Source: Agrobacterium larrymoorei
GTDB lineage: Bacteria > Pseudomonadota > Alphaproteobacteria > Rhizobiales > Rhizobiaceae
NCBI RefSeq assembly: GCF_005145045.1
Contig: NZ_CP039692.1
Coordinates: 1,071,501-1,135,500 of the forward strand
Direction: 5' to 3'
DNA: 64,000 nt
Below, in pieces: positions 1 to 7,303 of the stretch. Numbering within the stretch: the first letter of the stretch is position 1; each line of letters starts with the position of its first letter. Made by a program: the position numbers and the translations under genes. The notes beneath the pieces were generated by a model, which was not told where the DNA came from, ran no database searches, and saw only the letters and a program-made list of their open reading frames with translations.

Positions 1-2
1 TA

Positions 3-2894
3 AAGTCTCCAACCACAAGGAACCAGTTAAGAGGTATAATCGCTGAGAAAGGCAATAAAACTCTTAGTGAAAAAACTAACAGGTTCATTCATCAGCTAAA
101 GTATCCAGACAACAAAGCGGCAGTGAACCTTCTCAGTTTGCTTCAACGAGAGGGGCATATTACTGTGTCTCTGCCTGTGCCGCCGTTGCCACCTACAGTT
201 GGTGACATCGTGTTTGCAGATAATATGCCCGAGAAGGCCTTTATAAGCTATGCGGGCAAATTATTGAGTAGCTACGAAGCATTTCTTGTAGACTATATTA
301 ATTTTACTCGCCAACTAGACGAATTGGTGGAGATTGGTTCTGATAGTGAAGTGGCCAACCTGTTGTCATCAAATTTTGCAAAATTTGGTTACTCGATAAA
401 TCTTATAACGAAGATATTCAGTTTAAGATATAGAACGCGAAATTTTCCTCAGGTTGAGGCATCAATTATTGAGTTTGTTTCGCCTCTTAACAACAAGAGG
501 CGAAGCATACTTTTTCCCGCCATTGAAGATAGCTTTGATGGATCTAGGACATACTTCGATGTAAGGCGGACTTACACGCGAATTTCTACCGGTGATCGGC
601 TGCCGCGCCATGTCAGGCTATATCTTATGGATCTGTTTAGCCCCCTCTCCAGAAAAGAGCAGGATGTGAGTGAAACAGCGCGAGCCTACGCAGGTTATTC
701 TGTCATTGATCTCTGCATGTACCTTCTCACAGCGGAGAGGTTAGCTCATGCATCGGAGCGTTCGTTAGAAAGCGGGCTATTCCGAACTGTGCCAAGGGTC
801 GTGCGGGAAGCTTTTGAGCGCGCGCGTTTCCCTTCCAGCAAATTTCCTCCAATGCCAGAGGATCTCGCTGATGAGGTAAAATCTGACACTCTATTTCGGC
901 ATTCAGCAGCTCTCCTAAATTACGATGCGGCTATCGAATTTCGCTCCAAAATTGAATCGTCGCTTAGTGCGCGAATGGACGGTATATTCTCCAGCCCAGT
1001 TTCCCAGCCACCTGTAGAAATCGAGGCGACCCTCAGTGCAGTTGAAATAATACGAGGTCTAAGTCTAGTAAACATGGATAGCAATAAATCTATTGCGCCA
1101 ACAGGAAGAATGGAACTTTCTGGAGTGTTCTCATACGTTGTTACAAATCTAACAGAACCGTTGGATTTAACCGGTGAGGAACTTCTGGCGGCGCTCAATG
1201 CGTGTGAAAATATTCCTTCTTTGCTAACCGCAGTAGAATTACATTCTGCATTACCAGAAAAATCTCAAGACCTACTTTATGAGCTTCTGAGAACGACAAT
1301 AATATTCGATGCCGATCAGAGCTTCATCACTGACTACTCTGTGCGACAGGCGACTGAAAAAATAGTCGAAAGTGGCTACAACAAGGATGTAATGGCGTTA
1401 TTAAAAGACCTATATTCAAAGGCGCCATCAGTTGGAGAATACTATTTCGGCTTCTGGGATGACAGTTTTTTAACTCAACTTTATGGTCTATACGACAGTG
1501 TGGAGGCCGTATCGGAGACCAGAGAGCGGATGCTCTACTGGTATGGTGACTACACAGACAGCGAAATCCACAGGGAGCGCGCTCGATCGTTATCTCTGGA
1601 AAATAAGCTGGTTCGCCTTAGAAATGAGATTGACGCCAACCGACTGCACGTGGATACCGCGCGTCTTCGACACTGGATGCAGGACGAAATCGCGCTTGAT
1701 TTGAGATCTTTAATAACGTCTGGTGACACAAATTTGCGGGCAGACGCGAATGTTAGTGATGTTCAAGACGAAATTCTTCTTCTGAGTGACCCGGGATTAC
1801 ATCTCGCAAGGATCGTTTCAAAAGTCTTCCGTGAATTCTGCTCTAACAGATCGTTTGGGCTTGATTCTTACATTGGTCGTAGGATTAGACACGGCACGTT
1901 CTATGGAACTATAACCGCCGATGTACGCACAATTTTACAGAATTTTGTTTTGAAGGAGCGTGAAAACAACCCTCAGCTGGCGCGTTTCGTCGCCCAACGC
2001 TTACGCGACCTAGAAGCTGACGTTCGCCGCTTCGCGATTGAACGTCTCCAAGTGCGGTCGGAAGCGAAGCCAAAGGGACTAATTGTTCCAAGTCTTGATA
2101 ATGATGCAAAGCTCAGTCATCTGAAATTAATTTACGATGATGTCGAACCTTTACTGAATGATACGACCAATGTGCCCGAGATTATGGAACTATTTCAGCA
2201 GCATTGCTGGATACTCGTTTCGCCAGACTTGAATAATGTCAGAGAGCAACTGGAGCGATACAGGACCGAAAAGTTGTTTATTGACAGCCGCGATCTCCCT
2301 CCGGCCTCGAGTAATGCCATTAGCTCGGCCCGACTGGCCATCCGCGATGCTAATGCTCTAGTCCAGCAGCGTGTTGCTCAAATTTCGAGCTGGTTTGCGC
2401 AACCGCCAGAGACCTTGCCCTCCGCCACGCTGGAGGAGCTATTTCAAATTGTGGTCGATGAGGCCAGAACGCAGGTGAGCGGCTATGACCCCGAGGTCGA
2501 AATTGATGACGAGGCACAAATACGATTGCTCGGGCATCGATACCAATATGTTTATGACGCTCTATACGTCGTAGTAAAAAACGCCGCTTTCTACGGCGTT
2601 AAAACTGGTCGATTGAAATTTTCTACGCGGAAAAGAATAGAGCGACAGCGTATGGTAGTGAGTGTTCAGATATCTAACTGCATTGTTGAAACGGATACGA
2701 TGAACTCGGTTCTAGAACGTATAGAACTTGCCATGAGTAAAACGATCGACGGTGCGATGGTCACGGAAGGAAAAAGCGGGATTCCAAAATTAAGAAGTCT
2801 CGAGAAGGAACATAAAGAAATCAGCGGCGTAGGCTTTTGGGACGACGGGGAAATGCTGACTTGTGGCTTCGAATTGCTGTTGGTTTCCGCATGA
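3..2894 (+). CDS. dtcA: DtcA-like kinase of a Detocs defence system (5' partial)
   Basis: Seen: the frame is open to the left edge of the window and the sequence before the first GTG (123) still reads as ordinary protein, so the true start lies outside. At least 963 residues are present, largely helical with no clear family match. The last ~130 residues look like a highly divergent histidine-kinase-type ATPase domain: an N-box-like VVKNAAFYG (about 2567-2593) and a G-box-like EGKSGIPKL (about 2764-2790), followed by a terminal beta strand. No membrane segment is apparent, so it is probably cytoplasmic. It overlaps dtcB by 4 bp (ATGA). Known: in Detocs the large DtcA senses phage infection and phosphorylates receiver domains on its partners. 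Inference: the same role here, mainly from gene order, because sequence conservation of the kinase motifs is weak. I could not locate the phospho-accepting His. GC content is low, as in dtcB and dtcC. Confidence 0.72.
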   Translation, partial: KSPTTRNQLRGIIAEKGNKTLSEKTNRFIHQLKYPDNKAAVNLLSLLQREGHITVSLPVPPLPPTVGDIVFADNMPEKAFISYAGKLLSSYEAFLVDYINFTRQLDELVEIGSDSEVANLLSSNFAKFGYSINLITKIFSLRYRTRNFPQVEASIIEFVSPLNNKRRSILFPAIEDSFDGSRTYFDVRRTYTRISTGDRLPRHVRLYLMDLFSPLSRKEQDVSETARAYAGYSVIDLCMYLLTAERLAHASERSLESGLFRTVPRVVREAFERARFPSSKFPPMPEDLADEVKSDTLFRHSAALLNYDAAIEFRSKIESSLSARMDGIFSSPVSQPPVEIEATLSAVEIIRGLSLVNMDSNKSIAPTGRMELSGVFSYVVTNLTEPLDLTGEELLAALNACENIPSLLTAVELHSALPEKSQDLLYELLRTTIIFDADQSFITDYSVRQATEKIVESGYNKDVMALLKDLYSKAPSVGEYYFGFWDDSFLTQLYGLYDSVEAVSETRERMLYWYGDYTDSEIHRERARSLSLENKLVRLRNEIDANRLHVDTARLRHWMQDEIALDLRSLITSGDTNLRADANVSDVQDEILLLSDPGLHLARIVSKVFREFCSNRSFGLDSYIGRRIRHGTFYGTITADVRTILQNFVLKERENNPQLARFVAQRLRDLEADVRRFAIERLQVRSEAKPKGLIVPSLDNDAKLSHLKLIYDDVEPLLNDTTNVPEIMELFQQHCWILVSPDLNNVREQLERYRTEKLFIDSRDLPPASSNAISSARLAIRDANALVQQRVAQISSWFAQPPETLPSATLEELFQIVVDEARTQVSGYDPEVEIDDEAQIRLLGHRYQYVYDALYVVVKNAAFYGVKTGRLKFSTRKRIERQRMVVSVQISNCIVETDTMNSVLERIELAMSKTIDGAMVTEGKSGIPKLRSLEKEHKEISGVGFWDDGEMLTCGFELLLVSA

Positions 2895-3346
2895 TTGAGG
2901 TGTTACTCGTGGAAGATGATCCCTACAAGGAAAAGGGATTACGGGAGGCCATGCTGGAGATCCTACATGAGCCTAAGACCGCTTTGGCAACATCTGTTCA
3001 GACAGCCGTGACCGCTATTCGCTTAAGAAGCTACAAACTCGTTGTTCTAGATATGGCATTGCCGAGCCATGATCGCTCGTTAGGAAACGGCAATCCTCGG
3101 CAAATGCCTTCAGGCGGACTGGAAGTTTTGCTCAATTTGAACGAAAAAAAGCGCCCCGATGCCGTGATTATCGTTACGCAATATCCGGAGATTGAAATAA
3201 ATAACCAGCTCGTCCCAATCGATCAGGTTCCAATCTTTCTATCGGCATTCTTAGATGTTCAGTTGAAAGGCGTTATTTTCTACGACGAGTTTGACCCAGG
3301 TTGGAGAAAAGAATTTCAGACGATACTGCGAGGATGCTTTGCCTAA
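2891..3346 (+). CDS. dtcB: DtcB-like stand-alone receiver (response regulator) protein
   Basis: A 151-residue single receiver domain. The ATG at 2891 overlaps the dtcA stop (ATGA), which is the natural start; a longer upstream start would read through dtcA. Visible motifs: acidic pocket E8-D9-D10 in LLVEDD and predicted phospho-acceptor D54 in VVLDMALP. The usual C-terminal Lys-Pro of receivers is not recognisable; the matching position reads GVIFYDEFDPGW. There is no output domain. Known: DtcB of Detocs is a receiver-only protein that absorbs phosphate leaking from DtcA and so prevents unwanted activation of the toxic effector. Inference: same buffering role, supported by its place between the kinase and the receiver-nucleosidase gene. 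Confidence 0.78.
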   Translation: MIEVLLVEDDPYKEKGLREAMLEILHEPKTALATSVQTAVTAIRLRSYKLVVLDMALPSHDRSLGNGNPRQMPSGGLEVLLNLNEKKRPDAVIIVTQYPEIEINNQLVPIDQVPIFLSAFLDVQLKGVIFYDEFDPGWRKEFQTILRGCFA

Positions 3347-4499
3347 CATACTGGTTATAGAAGACGATGACGAGAAGTTCGCTCAGATTTCAAAAGTGTT
3401 GGAAGAACGATTCGCTGCCCTTTTGAACATAACTCGCGAGGATTGCTTGGCGGGAGGGGTAAAAGCGATTTCGACGGGCGAGTATGATTTGATTGTTCTC
3501 GATTTGTATTTGCCTATGCTCAACAAAAGGGACGAGCCGGTAGACGTAACCGACCAGTTAGTTGATGTCCTGAGAAAATCTTCGCTTAATGTGAGATCGG
3601 AAGTGGTCGCGCTTTCGGCGCATGAGGAGGCTGTCGATTCCCGCCGTGTCGATTTTGCCGAGGCCGGGATTGTGCTTGTTCATTACTCAGAATACAGCCA
3701 GACATGGAAGGAAGTCCTGAGCGTTCTGTGTCAGCGGGTGAAGACAAGTGAAGTATGTTCATTTGTCATTGTGTGCGCTCTGCCACTCGAGAGGAAAGCA
3801 TATCAGTACGCTGGAGCTGAGCTTGGAAAGCTCGTGGAGATAGGTGGGCTGGATTGCTTAAGGATAACTATTGGTTCGCACCGCGGTGTCTGCGTCATTT
3901 TGCCACGAATGGGCATCGTTGACGCGGCTGCTGTAACTGCGAGAGCGATAGAACTGTTCGATCCGAAAGTCGTTGCGATGTCGGGTATTTGTGCCGGCTT
4001 TTCAGGTAGGTCCAAAATCGGCGACGTGATATGTGTCGATCTCTGTTGGGAACATCAAGCCGGAAAGTGGAGCGGAACAACTTTCACGCTCGAAGAATAT
4101 CAAGTTCCAATTGACGAGAGTATAAGGACAAAGCTCAGACAGCTGGTCGCAACGACGGATAACTTCAAAACATATCGTGAGAGCATGCCGATAGACGGCG
4201 ACGTTCAAAAAGGTACGGTGCACGTCGGAGCGCTCGTCAGTGGCTCTGTTGTTGTCTCTTCTGAAAAGATGCAGCAAGTAATTGCTGATCAGCATAAGCG
4301 GCTTCTGGGATTAGATATGGAAGTCTACGGCGTTGCAAGAGCCTGCCAACTAGCCGAAGGAGCGATAAAGTTTATTGCGGTAAAAACGGTGGTCGATCTC
4401 GCAGATGAGCACAAGAATGACGGGATACAGCCCTATGGCGCAGCACTATCCGCAAAAATTGTCACGCACTTGGTTCCTATTTTGCTAGCTAAAAATTAG
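3339..4499 (+). CDS. dtcC: DtcC-like effector: receiver domain fused to PNP/MTAN-superfamily nucleosidase
   Basis: A 386-residue protein. I chose the TTG at 3339, which overlaps dtcB by 8 bp and has GAGG (3330-3333) at good spacing; longer frames run into dtcB. Residues 1 to ~125 are a receiver domain (E8-D9-D10-D11, phospho-acceptor D55 in IVLDLYLPM, ALSAHEE as the Ser/Thr switch). Residues ~138-386 are a nucleoside phosphorylase/nucleosidase-superfamily domain: FVIVCALPLE start, PRMGIVDAA, SGICAGF nucleoside-pocket strand, M327-E328 in LDMEVYG, and D353 in KTVVDLAD, matching the ME..G and late Asp of MTA/SAH nucleosidases. Known: DtcC in Detocs is this fusion and cleaves ATP to adenine and ribose triphosphate when phosphorylated. 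Inference: same ATP-depleting suicide effector. A metabolic nucleosidase is unlikely given the receiver fusion and operon. Confidence 0.82.
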   Translation: MPNILVIEDDDEKFAQISKVLEERFAALLNITREDCLAGGVKAISTGEYDLIVLDLYLPMLNKRDEPVDVTDQLVDVLRKSSLNVRSEVVALSAHEEAVDSRRVDFAEAGIVLVHYSEYSQTWKEVLSVLCQRVKTSEVCSFVIVCALPLERKAYQYAGAELGKLVEIGGLDCLRITIGSHRGVCVILPRMGIVDAAAVTARAIELFDPKVVAMSGICAGFSGRSKIGDVICVDLCWEHQAGKWSGTTFTLEEYQVPIDESIRTKLRQLVATTDNFKTYRESMPIDGDVQKGTVHVGALVSGSVVVSSEKMQQVIADQHKRLLGLDMEVYGVARACQLAEGAIKFIAVKTVVDLADEHKNDGIQPYGAALSAKIVTHLVPILLAKN

Positions 4500-4540
4500 C
4501 GACAGGTGGCGTCGCGGCAATTTTTCAATAATCCGCCACA
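4498..4540. other. Right edge of the island inserted in comM; candidate Tn7/Tn5053-like transposon end
   Basis: Recognisable ComM coding begins at 4541-4545 (reading SIQIVGLPDK), and the DtcC stop is at 4499, so the junction lies between. Read on the minus strand from 4540 the island begins TGTGGCGGATTATTG, and about 36 bp further in is TGTCGCTAATTTTTA; the two agree at 10 of 15 positions. Tn7- and Tn5053-like elements end in TGT...ACA with several such imperfect transposase-binding repeats. The left end and transposase genes are outside the window, so the element type is inference. Confidence 0.4.
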
Positions 4541-5985
4541 GCATCCAGATCGTCGGGTTGCCGGATAAGGCAGTGGCCGAAAGCCGTGAGCGCGTGCAGG
4601 CAGCACTTCATGCTTCGGGCCTGGCTCTGCCTGCCAAGAAGGTAACAGTCAATCTCGCACCCGCTGATTTACCCAAGGAAGGCTCACATTTCGATTTGCC
4701 AATTGCTCTCGGCCTCATGGCAGCACTCGGTGCCGTGCCGGGAGAGGCGTTGAGCAAGTTCGTCGTTCTGGGTGAGCTTAATCTCGACGGCACGATTGGA
4801 GCCGTTTCCGGTGCGCTTCCCGCTGCGGTCGGCGCGAATGCGCTGGGAAAAGGGTTGATCTGCCCTGCCGATAGCGGGCCGGAGGCGGCATGGGCCGGTG
4901 CCGATATCGATATTCTCGCCCCGCGCAGCCTGATTGCGCTCGCCAACCATTTCCGTGGAACGCAGCTTCTTTCGCGACCCGTACCGGCCATCCGCGCCAA
5001 TCCGGCCAATCTGCCGGATCTCGCAGATATCAAGGGCCAGGAGAGCGCGAAACGCGCATTGGAAGTGGCAGCTGCCGGAGGTCACAATCTCATCATGGTC
5101 GGCCCGCCCGGCTCTGGAAAATCGATGCTGGCCTCTCGCCTGCCGTCGATCCTGCCGCCGCTTTCGGCATCCGAACTGCTGGAAGTCTCGATGGTGCATT
5201 CCATTGCCGGTCAACTTTCGGGCGGCAAGCTGTCGGATCGTCGGCCATTCCGCACGCCTCATCATTCCGCCACCATGGCTGCTCTTGTGGGCGGTGGCTT
5301 GCGTGCAAAGCCCGGAGAGGCGTCACTTGCCCATCACGGCGTTCTTTTCCTGGACGAGTTTCCGGAATTCTCGCCCCAATCGCTCGATGCGCTGCGCCAG
5401 CCGCTGGAAACGGGAGAATGCATCATTGCCCGGGCCAATCATCGGGTCAGTTATCCGGCTGAAATCCAGCTTGTCGCGGCCATGAACCCTTGCAAATGCG
5501 GTATGGCGGGGGAACCCGGGTTCACCTGCGCCAGAGGCCCGCGCTGCGTCTCGGATTATCAGGCGCGCATTTCCGGCCCGTTGATGGACCGCATCGATAT
5601 CCGCATCGAAGTGCCCGCCGTCTCCGCAACCGATCTCATTCGCCCGATGGCGGCAGAGGCGAGTGTGGATGTTGCCCGCAGGGTCGCAAGGGCGCGGGAA
5701 AGACAGGAGGAACGTTATGCCGACGCAGGCTTCAAGGGCATAAGAACCAATGCCAGATGTTCGACCGCGCTGATCGAGAAATTTGCAGAACCTGACGCCG
5801 CAGGCCTCCAGCTGCTGCGCGATGCTGCCGAGAAGCTGAAATTTTCAGCGCGCGGCTACCACCGCATATTGAAGGTGGCACGCACACTGGCCGATCTCGA
5901 TGAAAAATCTGTCGTCGGACGCGTCCATCTGGCGGAAGCGATTTCATATAGAATTGCAGGTGACAGGCTCGCCGCGGCGGCTTGA
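4541..5985 (+). pseudogene. comM: comM (Mg-chelatase-like AAA+ ATPase), 5' end displaced by the island
   Basis: The remnant reads from SIQIVGLPDK to the natural C-terminus, about 480 residues against ~510 in the family; by comparison with E. coli ComM some 33-35 N-terminal residues are missing. The core is intact: Walker A GPPGSGKS, Walker B GVLFLDEFPEF, sensor region AAMNPCKCG with a four-Cys zinc-knuckle-like stretch, arginine-rich RISGPLMDRIDIR, and the C-terminal helical domain ending KVARTLADLDE. ComM is a hexameric helicase that helps branch migration during natural transformation. The TTG at 4558 could serve as a start but leaves the conserved N-terminal strand incomplete, and no good ribosome-binding site precedes it. 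The 5' fragment should lie on the far side of the island. Calling it disrupted is inference from the missing start. Confidence 0.8.
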
Positions 5986-6444
5986 CGATTGTGTCAGGGA
6001 GCAGGTCGCGTTTGCTCGCCCTCAATTAAACGATCACGTACATGCGGGAAATAGGAAATTAAGGCAGGCCGCGGTGAACCCCATTCCTGCGACCGTTTTA
6101 GGCGACTTCGGCACGATCAGGGGTGTGAATTAGGCTTTCATAAACTGCTTATACGTTTGGAGCGGCTCCGATTTTGTTGTCTATGCGCGACTAAGAGTGA
6201 GAGAAACTGGAGGATCAGAGAGTGGCCTTTGGCGCACTGGTTTCTGACGTGAGGCAGCACAGTCTGGCGCTGGATTTTTCTGATGGTCGATATCTGGGAT
6301 ATCGGCTGGTTTACAACCTGAGTGCTCCTGTTCCGAGAAAGGACCGCTGTACAGTTTCAAACATACATAGAATTTGATATAATTTCTGAAGATTTTTCTT
6401 AGCCTCCGATGGTATAAAGGCATTGATCGAGGTGGGGTCTAACA
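5986..6444. other. Intergenic stretch after comM
   Basis: Between the comM stop and the cupin gene I see no confident gene. The second half (about 6340-6420) is AT-rich and probably holds the promoter of the cupin gene. One short frame inside it is listed separately. Confidence 0.4.
6222..6377 (+). CDS. possible small protein, 51 residues
   Basis: A GTG at 6222 preceded by GGAGGA (about 6209-6214) at suitable spacing opens a 51-codon frame ending TGA at 6375-6377. The product would be VAFGALVSDVRQHSL... with no recognised domain, signal or membrane segment. The only support is the ribosome-binding site; it may be a chance frame. Confidence 0.2.
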   Translation: MAFGALVSDVRQHSLALDFSDGRYLGYRLVYNLSAPVPRKDRCTVSNIHRI

Positions 6445-6951
6445 ATGGTTGTGAAAATGATGTTCGCGAGCGCGGTTGCTATGGCAGCGCGCACCGTTCC
6501 GTTGATGCCGGTTTACGGCTCGAAGAACAGAGCCGGTTCTGTGGTCTCCGCAGCCGCTGCCGGGCTGGATATGCAGCCTGCACCCATCAATCCAGACTGG
6601 ATCATTTCCGGTGAGCCGCAAGCCCGCATGGCCGATCATTCGCGCAGCGGCGACCGAGCGTCTTACACGGCGCTGTGGGATTGCACGGCGGGCACATTCC
6701 GCTGGTTCTTCGCCTGGGACGAGACCGTCAACATACTTGAAGGCGACGTTCATGTAACGGCGGATGATGGTTCGATACACGTGCTGCGCGCTGGTGATGT
6801 GGCTTATTTCAAGGCAGGGACATGGGCCACATGGCGCGTGGACAATTACGTCCGCAAAGTCGCCTTCCTGCGCCGCCCTTTCCCGGTACCAGTCGCGCTT
6901 GCTTACCGGGTCAAGAACAAGCTCTTTCCCGCAAAAACACCATCTTTTTGA
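6445..6951 (+). CDS. cupin-domain protein (EutQ/DUF861-type)
   Basis: A 168-residue protein. Residues ~75-150 form a small cupin beta barrel: WDCTAGTFRWFFAWDET, then VNILEGDVHVTADDG and LRAGDVAYFKAGTWATW, the pattern of the cupin_3 family (related to ureidoglycine aminohydrolase and EutQ). The N-terminus has a weak hydrophobic stretch (MMFASAVAMAA) but no convincing cleavage site. The metal ligands are poorly conserved, so it may not be a metalloenzyme. It is monocistronic, following the comM remnant and preceding the IS1182-family element. Substrate unknown. Confidence 0.7.
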   Translation: MVVKMMFASAVAMAARTVPLMPVYGSKNRAGSVVSAAAAGLDMQPAPINPDWIISGEPQARMADHSRSGDRASYTALWDCTAGTFRWFFAWDETVNILEGDVHVTADDGSIHVLRAGDVAYFKAGTWATWRVDNYVRKVAFLRRPFPVPVALAYRVKNKLFPAKTPSF

Positions 6952-7303
6952 GATTGAGTTGCCGTGCCGGATGGCGCAGGTCATGGAAAGCGAAATCGAT
7001 GTCCTGAAGCGCATGCGCAGGCCAACGTGCTAAAGCGATGTCTCTTTAGAATTACGGCCCGTTCCAACCAACCCTCCCGCGAATCCGCAAGACCTTAAAT
7101 CATCCGTCGCGCTAGCCGCTTCACATCGCGCAGCGATGCCAGGTTGGCTGGTCAACTTTCCGCCATAAGCGATCAGGCTCGTGCGTATCTGGGGTTTTCC
7201 TGTTGCCAGTCGCCTGTGTCCTTGCGGGAGCTACAGCGGCAGATAGTTCCCATTTTAGGGGTCGTTTCAGGCTGGGGGGCGAAATGACATTCTAACTAGC
7301 CAC
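6952..7303. other. Intergenic stretch between cupin gene and IS element
   Basis: No reading frame of substance and no recognised RNA. It lies just left of the IS inverted repeat and may include remnants of an earlier insertion, but I see no specific signal. Confidence 0.35.

Noticed and set aside
2837..3346. Extended start for the DtcB-like protein
   Set aside because: The extra 18 residues lie inside the dtcA coding region; the ATG at 2891 begins the first receiver strand and overlaps the stop as ATGA.
3339..4499. Housekeeping MTA/SAH nucleosidase
   Set aside because: The N-terminal receiver fusion and coupling with a kinase-like gene and a receiver-only gene are not found for the metabolic enzyme.
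4558..5985. Intact comM with TTG start
   Set aside because: Homology is already present upstream of this codon (SIQIVG), the family needs ~34 more N-terminal residues, and no ribosome-binding site is seen.
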